A DNA stretch of 64,000 nt from Gracilariopsis chorda. Taxonomy: Eukaryota; Rhodophyta; Florideophyceae; Gracilariales; Gracilariaceae. The notes beneath the pieces are model-generated. The model searched no databases. It was not told the origin of the DNA and saw only the letters and a program-made list of their open reading frames with translations. The position numbers and the translations under genes were made by a program. Shown in pieces: positions 21,612-32,409 of the stretch. The stretch covers positions 274,363 to 338,362 of the forward strand of contig NBIV01000056.1 of NCBI GenBank assembly GCA_003194525.1, given 5' to 3'. Numbering within the stretch: the stretch's first letter is position 1; each line of letters starts with the position of its first letter.

Positions 21612-23554
21612 TTAACCCGCTCCGCGGAGGAAGCGGTCAATGGCATCGCTTTCATTCACGGTACCCCCGCTGGGAAGTGAAGGTCTGGCGCTTGCCATCG
21701 GAGGACTGGGAACCGGAGGCACCCCCTCGGGAGATGCGTCTACGACCATGTCAGCAACATCTAGTTCCATGTCCCCCGGCTCTTTGGGTTTGCTATCAAC
21801 CATCAGGTTATCCCCGCTATACGCGCGGTAGTAATCGTCGGAATCAACGTACCCAATCGGGTGGTCGTTCGGCACGTGCTGCGGTGCGTCGCGGAGTTCC
21901 CTCGCCTCCTCGAAGGAATCTCCTGGAACTCCCAGGGATCAAAGTAGATGAAATCTACCGCGAGGGCGGTGTTTCTACCAAGACCCGGACCACTGGTACC
22001 ACCACCACCGCCGTCAAGCCGACCGCTCTGTTCCAGCGAATCCTCGCTCCAGTTAATACTGTCGATCAAACCAAGTAATTGGAGTACTTCATCATGGGTG
22101 GCAATACCCCCAGGGGAGACACTGAGGCCCAGATTGCCAATAGTGGCCCGCACACGCGGTTGGATGAACCACAGTCGATACTGGTCATAAACCTCCGGGA
22201 GGATATACGCTGCAGTGCGGGCAGCCCACCCGGTTACAATTACTGACCAAAGCCCTGACCGGGGATCCTGCATCAAAAAGGAGCAGAGGTACGTCCGTGC
22301 CAGCGGGAGCTCAACGTAGCAACCCCGGCAGTCCTCGTGAAACCTCTAGTATTCAGGGAGTGCGACGTCCCGACCCTGTCGGTGAGGCGGAGCCATCCGC
22401 TCAATCTCCATGTTTTGATACTGGACAAAGTACGCAAGTCAGGATCGCCAGCGCCGTTCATGACGGATGAAGTTTTGGCGGAAGTTGGACCGGGAATGCC
22501 GTGGAAGGTACCGTATTTCAGCCCGAAGTATCGGTCGTTCCCAATACAAGGCTTCTTGCCGCGCAGCGGGAAAGTCACTCCACACAAGGGATTTGAGGCT
22601 GGCCAGGCGTCCGCTGAAACCGATTTCACTGCACGTGCGAAATAGGCTGACGTCGAAGCCAAAGCCAGTAGGCAGCGAGGATTCGAAAGCCTCCCGGCTC
22701 TGCTGTTGATATTCGATCCGCACCAGCGCCGCATGAGCTGCAGTCGCTGATTCTCCCGAGTCTCTTCGGAAATGGTGCAGTGGGACGGCGATTCGATGCC
22801 GCCAGTCCCACGAAGAGGTGACGAGGCTGGGTAGATCCCCAGGCAGGGTACCGGAACCATCTGCGTAGGCCCTTACCAGATCCTCGTCGAGGGCAGCCAT
22901 GGGATGGAACCACGACGCAAGCCAGAGCCGCAAAGCGTGACTTCGACTCATCGGATCTAACCCTACGAGGGCATTATAAGAAGGCCAAGTCGCCGCCGGG
23001 ATCAGTCCGAAAGGAGCCACCGCTGGTGGAAGTTGGAACTCATGTTGGGACACTGTGCCAATGTTGGCCGGCTCTGCTGGAGTTCGCCTTTATTGTGGGA
23101 AGGGTACCGACTGGAAACTGGTTGTAAAGTTACCGACTGGAGTCGGTCTTGGAGGCTGGTTGTCGTTGTTGTTCATATTCCCCTTCGAAAGGGTGTGATC
23201 TGACTGATTTGAGTAAGAAGGAGAAGAGCTTGCACTTGTGGAAGGCTGGTTCGCTGCTTTCGCAGGAGGTTGTTTTTCTGAGGCCGAGGTTTGAACTGGT
23301 GACCCGGAGAGTTTTTGACCTTTATCACCCATTTTCTGCTGGGATTCGCCCGCGTTCGCGGTTGCTTCCTCGACTAAGGAAGGTGATATGAAGTGCAATG
23401 CCATCAGGGAGGTAGTCTTGGTACTTAGCTGATTTCCCCAATTTTGCGGTAATGTAGTCATTGCGTGAACTACGACCACTAATAGTGGATTTGACACGTG
23501 GGACACGGAAGAGTGAATTGGCGGTTGGCCACAGTAGTGGGCATGAACCACCAA
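21612..23554 (-). pseudogene. Convergent minus-strand accessory frame of the retroelement (possible gag-like), disrupted
   Basis: One reading frame from 23554 to about 21880 is broken only by stops at 23090 (TAA), 22439 (TGA) and 22346 (TAG). After a frame change near 21880 it ends at 21612. The implied product is about 640 residues. It has a Ser/Pro/Asn-rich N-terminus (to about residue 155), a helical, Trp/Leu-rich middle (LRLWLASWFHPMAALDEDLV; FGFDVSLFRTCSEIGFSGRL), a glycine tract, and an acidic C-terminus (EPGDMELDVADMVVDASPEG). No CCHC knuckle is present. The helical middle and flexible ends are compatible with a capsid-like protein, but no family is recognised. It is convergent with the gypsy pol. 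Either it is an antisense accessory gene of that element, as known for some plant gypsy lineages, or it comes from a second, nested element. Confidence 0.6.
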
Positions 23555-24122
23555 AGTGGAGTAGTTTAGTTAAATCTATTTATTATTTTTACATCCATTT
23601 CTGGGACGGTTAGTAATCAGTGCGCTGGGGAGTTGCCGTAGCACCAGTAAACCTTCCCCAACAGAGGACCCGAACCTGAGGAATTGGCTCTAAACTTCAC
23701 CGCCTTCGTGTGTTTTCTACTCTTCCTTGGAGGGAAGCACCGTATCATACCGAGCTTCTAGACACCTTGGCCATCTAAAGGACCGGGTATTTGGATTGTT
23801 ATTTCAACTGTCTTGGTGTCCGCCTTGTATAAGATTTATTTACTGGCAATGCCGTTAGTCTTGGTCAAGACAATCGTGACTCAGCTCGCTCTTATTCTTC
23901 CCTTTACAGAGTGGCTTTCCCACTACCGACGGCCCGTGTTCGCTGGTGCCACCAACTTGGAAATCTCACGTCTCTAGAGAACGATCACCCCCATACACTG
24001 CTCCTGCGGATACCCGATTCTTGCCTCAACCTTCCTGCGCAAGTTGCGACGGGTGGCCTCGGTCTTACAACCCGACATCGTCATGCCACTCCTGGGAGTG
24101 CTCTACCCAGCTGGGCTCACCT
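23555..24122. other. No gene; possible retroelement flank
   Basis: Sequence 5' of the accessory frame. It may contain an LTR, but no matching copy was recognised elsewhere in the window. Confidence 0.4.
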
Positions 24123-25201
24123 CTAAAGAGGAAAGATCCAGAACATCCCTCGGTGCACTCCCGCTTCCGGGCATTGCAATACAATAAGTATCCCAAACAC
24201 TTGCTCACTACTCACAAGACAAGATGAATGATACGAGTTGAATGAATCTTCTCTTCGCGTTTCACCACGCCCCGCATATGGTGTGATAACTTGATTATAT
24301 TTTGAATAAGCTTCATTGGCCACAACCGTAGCCCACTCAGGTAGAAAATCACTGTTCAGAAATCCATGTAGTGCCGTAGCTGTACATGCTGTTGAATCAT
24401 ATGTGTTACCTGCATGACGTTGAGACAAAACAAAACTTGTAATCAGTTTTAACAGCAGCCTCAACGCATATGGCAATAAAAAGCTCCATGGTATAATACT
24501 TGCGTGGATCAGGAACGTCTTTGAAAAAGATCGTCGACGAATTCCTATAGCACTTCCGTCCAACTGTGAAATAACCCCGTCAAATGGCGAATTTCGTAGC
24601 TTTTGAAACTTTGTCGCGTTTGATACGCACTATTTGTTTTTTGAAGGAAATTGATTCTGAGGCAAACCCTTGTCGAAAGCAAGAAGCTTTTTGTTAAAAA
24701 CATATGAAAAGTAGACTCTGCAATTATATAAGGCCACCAAACATCTAAATAACTTGCTGCAGCGATTAATCGAAGAGAAAAGAAAACCATTATTTTCATC
24801 GATATAGATGCTCTAATAAAAGCATGAGTAAGGTGATATCGCACTAGTTTGGAGCATACTACTTTCAGTAGTTTCCTGAACTGTGTCTTTGACAAGCGAT
24901 ACAGTCCTTGAAATTTAAAGTGTGATAGATTTGCTTCATGTGTTGGAAAATGGAACCAGAATATTTGCAAAACCGTGAAAAAAGGGCTGCTGAATCTACA
25001 TATTTCACCGCATATAGAAATCAAGATCACAGAAACGACAGCTGTATTTGAATGTCTCAGTTCTTGAACATTTTCATACTGCTTCGCACAATCTCTGCGA
25101 CGGCGCGAAGACCGAATTTTTAAGGTTTGGCGAGGTTTCCACGGCATGACCAGAGTTTGGGATGTATTGAGTTGCAATGTCTCAGACAACGAATGCAACA
25201 C
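24123..25201 (-). pseudogene. PIF/Harbinger (DDE_Tnp_4) transposase
   Basis: Two overlapping minus-strand frames. The first (25201-24545) holds the N-terminal region: YRLSKTQFRKLLKVV, then ISMKIMVFFSLRLIAAASYLD, matching the helical segment before the catalytic core. The second (24563-24123) starts LDGSAIGIR (first catalytic Asp), continues with SQRHAGNTYDS, then VANEAYSKYNQVITPYAGRG and SFNSYHSSCLVSSEQVFGIL. The last segment has the catalytic Glu. The second catalytic Asp, expected in an ADEAY-type motif, reads NEAY, so it is replaced by Asn. A frameshift near 24550 separates the halves. Length and motif order fit a nearly complete transposase. I did not find terminal inverted repeats or the companion Myb-like gene. 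Confidence 0.85.
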
Positions 25202-25301
25202 TGCTTATCTGGAAAATTACATGAATTGTATTTTGGAAACTTCAAATGTTTTCTTATTTACAAATTTCGAATTAGTGAATCACAAAGTCATAGAACCTTA
25301 A

Positions 25302-25315
25302 CCCTTTCGCTCCCA
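25302..25315 (+). repeat. piggyBac left terminal inverted repeat
   Basis: 14 bp, immediately after TTAA; perfect inverse of 28477-28490. Confidence 0.95.
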
Positions 25316-25703
25316 AAACCGTCAGTGATATTTATAAGCTTTAAGGTGACAAAGAACTGAATGCCGATTGGCTTTGAAGCGCTATATGTACCTAACAGAG
25401 GCCTGACTGCCACCTGTCCCAGGAGATATTTACTAGGCATATATATAGCGGATAACCGCTTGATTTCGATTGGGTAGAAATCACCTGGGTAGCCATGACA
25501 CTACGTTCCTGAAGTCCGAAATGTTGCAATTGATTGACCATTCACGAACACAGTACGCTTTCAACGAATACAACGGGGGTGTAACTCAGTTGTAGCTCAA
25601 ACGACATCGTCACAATTTGAATCCAACTTACTCATGTGGCTTCCGCACTACCACAACTCGAGCGAATGTAGTTTAGCAAACGGCAGTGCATCCCGACAAT
25701 CTG

Positions 25704-27718
25704 ATGGCCAACGAAATGCCAACCACCATTGACTTTGACAGTAACACTATACTTTCATCACCGCAAGTCTCAGACACCGAATTATTTCTAACCGAGTGTA
25801 ATGAAGAACAATTAGTAACCATGCAAGAGCGTATCGATGATTGCTTCCAATTAATCCCTTAGTACCGGCCGATGTTGACAAGCTTGATAGCATTCCTTAT
25901 TGCAAAAAATGGTCTTCGCATTCAGAACTACATATTCTGAAGAAGGGTCTAGTTCAACAAGCGCTGGATAGCGAGCGACGAGAAACTAATCTTATGAACT
26001 TATTTCTAAAGTCTTCTTTCATTGAGTGTATTCGGGCATGGACAAGTAAGGTCCTCGCAAGGAGAGGCAAGAAGTGCCTTACTACGACCGAACTGAAAGC
26101 CTTTATTTGTTTGGAGATAGCCACATCATTGTCAAGGATGAACAGAATACAGGATTACTGGAGTACGAAGATATTTGTGGGTCAGGTTGATTTTCAACGG
26201 ATTACGTCTCGTAACCGTTACCAAGATATCCGAAGTGCCTTGCGCCTTTATTGTTCTTATGAGCACAGTTCAGATACGGACCCTCTGTGGCATTCTAGGA
26301 TCATGATTGAACATTTCTTGAAAAACGCAACTTCTACTGCAGTACCCGTTGGTGTCACAACCTTGGACGAGACCACAATACGTTGCAAGGGTAGGACAGC
26401 TGCTCGATCATATATTAAATCGAAACCTGTGCGCTTTGGCATCCGATTGTACGTTGTCGCGGCTTGGAAATATGCTTATATAAACACGCTGTTGGACAAC
26501 GGATCAGGAAACAAAACTGGAGTGGCGCCGGCGATTGCATACACTACATTGTTCCGCACCCGGAGGGGTGTGTTTCATGGTAACTTGGATGGAAAGTTGA
26601 TAAAAAAATCCAGTGCTTCTGCGCTATGGTGTATTATGTTGACACATCAATGTCAGGCTACAATAACAGGGGACCAACAAAGGCTTGTCGTGATGGATAG
26701 TTTTTATACGAGGCACACATTCGCCAAGCAATTGAAAAGTATGACCGACAAGAAACTGAAGGTACTAGGCACTGTGCGGCTGAACAAAATTGATAATATC
26801 AACCGAGCAGCTGTTGAGGAGGCTCTTGAGCACCTAAAGGAGAGACGAAGAGGATCCTGGGTTTTGTGTCAAGCTTATGACAGATCCAGTGAGCCATATG
26901 TCGAGCCCACTGTGGCGCAGTCGTCTGGATACATTGTATTCAAAGACAGGAAAGTCGTCATATTCTACATAAACGACCTTGCATGCACACCGAACTCTAG
27001 AATTGTGGAGCCCAACAATCATGCCATTGAATGTGTAAATGGAATAGGCCCACTTGAGCGATGGGTCGGAGACGAAGCCTTACATCGAACCAAATTTGCG
27101 GTTCCGGCGGTCATTGTGGCTTATAGCATGTTTATGAATGGCGTCGACCGTTTTGATCAGCTGCGGTCAACGAATGCTATCGTGCGAAAGGAGCAACGTG
27201 TTCCAATGAGTGTATGTACCTTCCTCATTGATGCTAATATACTAAATGGGTTTGCCATTCTACAGGCATCTTCAAACGGGAACTTTGGATGCACGGTGCA
27301 TGATTTCAAACGCAAGTTAGCTGAACAACTTGCTTCTACACTAATAGATTTTCGAACGGCGAAGATTGCTATTCATTCACTGCTTTCCTCATGGACAGGA
27401 GAAGTTGCGGAAAGATTGCCGGTCCATTTGCTACTTGAAACTACGGGCAAACAGCAGGGACAGTGTTACTTGTGTAGGATAATGCAGAACTCTAAGAGAG
27501 TGATTACATCCATTTACGCGTGTTCAGTTTGCTTGCTTGCGTTTTAAGTTAACTGCTTTGCGATATATCACAATCTCAGTGAAATTTGTCGTGACCGGGT
27601 CGAATTATTCGAATTAATTCAAACCGCAATGACGATAAGAGAGAATTGTCCGCGTCGGAAAAGAACCATCAATTCCGCAACGTCCCTACAGCATGCCAGG
27701 TTGCCATTTCAATCTTGA
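25704..27718 (+). pseudogene. piggyBac-like transposase, two disruptions
   Basis: The main frame (25841-27547, 568 codons) shows the DDE_Tnp_1_7 family. First Asp region: TTLDETTIRCKGRTAARSYI (D176). Second: RLVVMDSFYTRHTFAK (D286). Third: YSMFMNGVDRFDQLR (D436), followed by FLIDANILNGFAI. The frame has no initiating ATG: a TGA lies directly before it. An acidic N-terminus typical of the family (from ATG 25704, TIDFDSNTILSSPQVSDTEL) sits in another frame and joins near 25855, a one-base shift. At the 3' end a TAA at 27545 falls inside the C-terminal cysteine-rich domain. Beyond it the same frame continues VNCFAIYHNLSEICRD to a TGA at 27716, supplying the missing Cys and His ligands. Without the frameshift and the stop the product would be about 670 residues. 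The catalytic triad is intact, so decay is recent. Confidence 0.9.
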
Positions 27719-28476
27719 TTCATTATTGCTCTTTGAAACACATGTACCTGTCATTTGGGTCTGGATAGCTCGCGCAAATTGCCGCTACGACACAATGCGG
27801 AAGTCTAATGCGTCTTATTTTACCCAATATGCCATGTTTGTATTAAGTGTATCTTTGATAAGCGCGTTTTCGTCGCGCAGACTTGTCAGAGTTTGACGAG
27901 TGTTGCTTAGGATTGTTATTCACATTCTCCATGACCTCGTCACCATGCTGCAGCCAGTAACACGGAGTTTTACCGCATTGTAAACACATTCGATCTTCCT
28001 CAGATGATTGCCTCTCTAGTGATTTTTTTTCCTTTTCCTTTAAATTGTTACTTGTCTCAAAATTTCCATGAATCGCTGTGATTGTTCAGTGTCTAAAGGT
28101 TTCAATCGTAGCTCGCACGGAAATTGAGGGTTAACAAGAACATACCTTGGTTTGAGTTTTTCTCTAAGTCTCCATGGGTCTCATTATCCCTTGACAAGGG
28201 TTTGCTCATTCTTGTTTCGCTGCGTTGCAAAAGGGCAGTGCGCTGTCGTTGATATGAAAGATCTTGTAGCCGGGGTCGTTGTAATTCCAAACGTAGTGGT
28301 GGCCGTGAACAAGAACCCATTTCAAGTGTGCTAAGACGGTACAAGCAGAGTGCAGTGAAGTTGCACGTGAAAATCTCACACCTCTGAATACTCGTACTTG
28401 ATGAATGAAAATATCTTAGATTCAAGCTATTACATTGGCTGACTGGTTTGGCTTATATATATCGCCTATCGTTTTC

Positions 28477-28490
28477 TGGGAGCGAAAGGG
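28477..28490 (-). repeat. piggyBac right terminal inverted repeat
   Basis: 14 bp TGGGAGCGAAAGGG, followed at once by TTAA. Confidence 0.95.
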
Positions 28491-28494
28491 TTAA

Positions 28495-30422
28495 GGGCTG
28501 AACGTCTTACAGCGCCACAGCTACATCATCGGGGGAAGCTTTTGATTTTCGGCACGGGTGGCAGGTAACGATGGAAATGAGGTGTTCACTATCGTCGGCA
28601 CCATGGCACACGAGGCTGATTGACAATGGCACGGACTGGGTATGCACTATAATAGCGTCGGCACGGCTTCACGCCAATGATACACTTCAGCGGTGTGTGC
28701 GCTATGGTGACGAGCGTCAATGGCACGCACACCATGCCGATGTCAACTAAAAACCGTGACGAATATCAGGCAAGTTGTTCCCGATGATAAGCGCTCCTGA
28801 ACGCTAGCAGTCTGGGTAGTAGCGATCGCCATTACATAGTGGTGCGTATGGCAGGAGTAGTGGGAGACCAACAGCGGAAGGGGCGTGAGGCAGGACAGTA
28901 GCTCTACGAAGGCGCGTTGCAGAGAGAGACGACACGCCCTTTGCGTAGCGCAATGGTTTGACAAGAGAGTCGAATACAGGTTTAGGGAAAGATTACGAGG
29001 TAGTACATCCCCTGCATTTCACCTCCAACTTGAGTAGCGTTAACGAAGATGTGCAGGCTTTCATAGCAGGGGGTTGCTCCCAAGGTAATCATGATGACGT
29101 AAGCGTATTGTGGAAGCAAGCGGGAAGCTTTGGGAACGGACACAGGCGATGTGATTAGACTCCGAGAGTGGGAAGGGCAGTGTCGGTGCGTTGACCTTAC
29201 AGCGTGCTCGCACTTGAAATTTTTGAATGTTGAACGCGAGTATGTAGAAGTTGTGGTGGAATGGTATGCAGAGCACTTGCGAAAAGGTTACAACGGGCGC
29301 AGGACATAATTGCGTACCAACAGTGGCGCACTCTGATGTGGATGTGTGCTTCTAGACGACTGGATAAATAGGAGCTGTTGGGCAGTCACAGATTGCAAGA
29401 GCTGCATTGAAAGCTGTTTGTCGAGTACTGGACATGTGCTGAAGTTGTGCGCAATGGCCAAAGTGGGTGCGGACGATCAGAATGAGGAACGCGTGCGGGA
29501 GTAGTTGCTGACGATGGGCGGTGAGGATTGAGGAGCAAGAGGATTGGTGATGAAAGCAGGGAGGGGAGCATCGTTTGCGGGATGCAAGGGCGCAACAATG
29601 GGGCGTTGCGTTGTGCGTGCGGTATCTACGAACGGTAGAAACTTTTTACACGGGACAGTGGTACGAATAGCGAGACTTTGGGGGCGGGATAGAAGCGACA
29701 GTGTTGTGAGCAGAGGCGAGCAAGACAGGGGCTGGACTGAGGGAGAAGGTTGTAAGCAATGGGGCGTTGGGGGGGGGGGGGGGAAAGCGTTTGGAATGAA
29801 GGAGAGTTGTGAGTGGCTGATGTGGAGCAGCGCGTGTGGCGAGTTGAGTTAGGGCCAACGTTAATTTGTATAAAGATGGGGGGCGGCGGGTGTTTTTTTG
29901 TAATTGGACAGCGCGCGATCTGCAACGATCTGCAGCGGCGCTTTTGAACGGGGGCGATGCAAAATTGCACTTGTAAGCCACACCGCGCCATACAAATTAT
30001 TCGTTTCTTTTTGACAGCCTTATGTGGCGCGCGCGCGCGCCACGTGTACGCGCTGTGGGCGGCGCGTGCGACTGGATGGAGCGCTGTTTCGTGCCGGTCG
30101 GCGGCTGTGCTGACGCGGCGGCGCTTTTTGCCACATGGTCGGAAAAAGGCGTCCCTCGCGCTCTCAGCGCCCAATTTTGATACCTCAGCGCATTTGTTCT
30201 CGGCAGGCAGCCGCTGTCGCGCGTTGGTGCCCATTGCCACACGTCAGTCGCTCATATAACAACCCTCCCTTGCAACTCCTCCCCAACAGCCACTCCCCCA
30301 CCCCCTCGCCCATACAAAAGTATGCGTACAGTCTCCCCGCATACTGCCGCTCCCTTCCGACGGTGACACCATTCACAACACTCCCCGCAACACAACTTCT
30401 TTCCCACACCAACCCCCCCACA
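28495..30422. other. Intergenic region, no supported gene
   Basis: From 28,500 to 29,000 the sequence has loose GGCAC-rich repetition. A run of about 15 G lies near 29770, and alternating GCGCGC near 30030. The 204-codon minus-strand frame at 29626-30240 has basic, low-complexity composition and is probably not a gene. The last few hundred bases likely include the promoter and leader of the next gene. Confidence 0.5.
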
Positions 30423-30881
30423 ATGCGTCCAATTCTCCCCCTTCTCCCCCTGGAGCTTCCTTGCGCCCTTCTGCGACAACCGCAACCAACTTCTCCACGT
30501 CGCCCACCAACATTGCCCTCAAAGCTCAAGTCCACCTGGCGCACCGTCGTCGTGCCCGGCACAGCCCCTTCAATGGATGCCGACGTCGTAGGCGTCGCCC
30601 TTCTAGCAGCTGAGGCCCGTCGTCGAGGCGGCATCATGATCAGAGAGCGAGGCTTCGTAGGCCTCAAAGGAAAACGCGCAAGCCCCCTTCTGAAAGATCG
30701 CGTCAGACTACTTGAGAAGGATGTCAACGCCATTGTGAAAACCATGGTTCGCGCAAAGGCTCGTGCAAAGGCTCATATTCGAATGAGAAGAAGCATCGCT
30801 GCTACTGCTGCCGCTGCCGCCGCCGCCGCCGCCGCTGCCGCTGCCGCCACCGCTACCGTCACCGCTGTAGCTAACCGATAG
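30423..30881 (+). CDS. Small basic protein with C-terminal poly-alanine, unknown
   Basis: The likely ATG at 30423 gives 152 residues. The frame is open further upstream, but that part is Pro/Ser-rich and reads like a C-rich leader. The N-terminus is Leu/Pro-rich. The middle looks structured: DADVVGVALLAAEARRRGG, then KDRVRLLEKDVNAIVKTMVR, probably helical. The end is an alanine run encoded by GCC/GCT triplet repeats (30796-30855). No family recognised. Convergent with the NudC-like gene. The alanine tract could instead be untranslated sequence if a splice site was missed. Confidence 0.4.
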   Translation: MRPILPLLPLELPCALLRQPQPTSPRRPPTLPSKLKSTWRTVVVPGTAPSMDADVVGVALLAAEARRRGGIMIRERGFVGLKGKRASPLLKDRVRLLEKDVNAIVKTMVRAKARAKAHIRMRRSIAATAAAAAAAAAAAAAATATVTAVANR

Positions 30882-31321
30882 CGTGCTTGCTGCCGTCTTG
30901 GCCCCGTGCTCTCGCACTTTGTACACCACTGTTTTCCACCTTCTTTTCCGACCCTTGTGCGTGCTCCTTGTACCGCGCCTACATCTTTGGCTGGCGCGCA
31001 GCGCTTGTCCCTTCACAACTGCATCGCCTCTAGCTTGAGCCATCGACGTGCGACACACACATTTGCGCGCTACGACTCCACGTCGCGGTCGTCGCCATTG
31101 GTGTCTCGGGTCGAACGCGCGCACCTTTCTGTACATATAATTGGTGTCGCTTTGCGTCGTGTGTTGTGTGCACCCGCTGAGTCAGTGAGCTGCTCCGCTT
31201 CCGCAACCACTGTTGCTTACAAAACGCACATGCCACCTCCACCATCGAGCGCTAGTGCTCCCAAGCACAACGTTAGCACCCTTTTCGCCTTTAGTGTTGT
31301 AAATACATTATCCTTGCTATG

Positions 31322-31952
31322 CTATTGTAATTTGGCGTTGCTAAAGTCCATTTCAGGGTGCTCCCTCTTGAACTTCTCAAACAGCTGCATCTTCTGTTGC
31401 TCATCACTCGTGGGTAAACCAGCCGCTTTCTGGCGTTGGTCATACATCATTTTCTCAACCATGCCGCGTGTCTCGCTATCCAGCTCGTCCAATCTACTAT
31501 TATCCGGCTCTATTTTGCTCAGATCTACGCAGCTGTGCCCTTGCACGACGCACGGCCACCAGTTCATTCGGTCTTGTTTTTCAAGGTGTATGCTCACTGT
31601 AGCGTCTTGTCGATCGATCTGCCAGTAACACTCGTCGGCGCGAACGGCGTTGGATAAGTGGCCTTCAATGTGCGACACGCCGTTTATGACCAGCTTTATG
31701 CTCTTGTCTGAAATGTCGCATTGCACTTGTTTGGCGGTGGTTTCCCGTGCAACGGCTGTTGTGAGCGTCACCTCGGCCAGCGTTTGAGACCAGCTGTAGT
31801 TGGGTCCTTCTCCGCCGTTACCTGTATCGGGCGCGACGACGGCTACATTTTTTGTTTTGTTTTCGGACTTGGGTCAGATGACGGTGTGTGGCTTTCGGGA
31901 GGACGGCGCTTTTCCACGGTTACATACCTTTGTTGTCGTTGGAGGTGGACAT
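31322..31952 (-). CDS. NudC-like CS-domain co-chaperone (2 exons)
   Basis: NudC family proteins are dynein- and Hsp90-linked co-chaperones. Exon 1 is 31928-31952 (ATG, MSTSNDNK). The intron 31843-31927 is 85 nt (GTATGTAA ... ATGTAG, phase 1). Exon 2 is 31322-31842. The product is 181 residues. It contains the CS domain (NYSWSQTLAEVTLTT; KSIKLVINGVSHIEGHL; CYWQIDRQDATVSIHLEK; NWWPCVV) and the highly conserved NudC tail LDELDSETRGMVEKMMYDQR, GLPTSDEQQK, HPEMDFSNAK. It is shorter than animal NUDC (about 330) because the N-terminal coiled coil is absent, and close to fungal NudC in length. The gene diverges from glutathione synthetase across 457 bp. Confidence 0.93.
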
Positions 31953-32409
31953 GAAAGTTTTGTTGAGCTGAGTGTTCGAAAGGTGAGGGAGGGCGCGAGG
32001 CGGAGTACAAGCGTGCTCTTGGGTTGCTATGCGCTTTGTACAACGGTACTTGGCGGCGGCGCCGTGCACTTGTTGTTGCTGCTGTTGCTACGCCACGAGC
32101 TGGGCGAGACTTCCACTGCAACACGTGTGTGAGACGTGTGAATCGTGGCCACGTGCAACACGTTCGTGAGCCGTGTGCGTCGTGGCCACGGGTACACATG
32201 CCGTGCGTGTCCATTGGGCGACCTCCTTTCTCTGGCAACGGAGACAACCGCGAGCGCATCATAGGCGGGGGGTGGAGCACGCGTAGATCTACGTAGATAG
32301 TCACAACTCTTATGTTGCGCTTTGTCCGCAGAATGGAAGCGGCGGACGCAATCGCGCGCCGACAGCAACTTCGCCGCCAAGCGCAACGCTTTCGCTCCCA
32401 GCAAACAAC
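31953..32409. promoter_or_regulatory. Divergent intergenic region, NudC-like and glutathione synthetase
   Basis: 457 bp between two start codons. It contains two similar blocks (ACGTGTGTGAGACGTGTG at about 32122 and a GTGAGCCGTGTGCGTCGTGG stretch at about 32165). Promoters are inferred only from position. Confidence 0.4.

Larger units (their letters stand above)
25298..28494 (+). mobile_element. Complete piggyBac-type DNA transposon
   Basis: The element is bounded on both sides by TTAA (25298-25301 and 28491-28494), the diagnostic piggyBac target. Directly inside are identical inverted termini CCCTTTCGCTCCCA (25302-25315; complement at 28477-28490). The interior is 3,189 bp. Subterminal sequences on both sides contain TATATATA stretches. 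A single transposase-like frame fills 25704-27718. The remaining right part (27719-28476) is non-coding. Termini, target duplication and size agree with an intact insertion, although the gene is damaged. Confidence 0.95.

Noticed and set aside
1-24000. Idea that in-frame stops in the decayed genes reveal C-to-T mutation (RIP or CpG decay)
   Set aside because: Every stop codon can arise from CAA, CAG or CGA by one C-to-T change, so the pattern is uninformative without aligned intact copies.
25570-25640. tRNA-like A-box and B-box resemblance (TAACTCAGTTGTAGC, TTTGAATCC)
   Set aside because: No pairing acceptor, anticodon or T stems could be drawn; lies inside the piggyBac 5' region.
28930-28975. 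Another tRNA-like A-box (TAGCGCAATGG)
   Set aside because: The B-box is poor and the stems do not form.
29765-29790. Poly-G run as a functional G-quadruplex
   Set aside because: A homopolymer of this kind may be a sequencing or slippage artefact, and no paired G-tracts surround it.
29626-30240. 204-codon minus-strand frame
   Set aside because: Basic, low-complexity composition in GC-rich DNA; no domain, overlaps the likely leader of the next gene.
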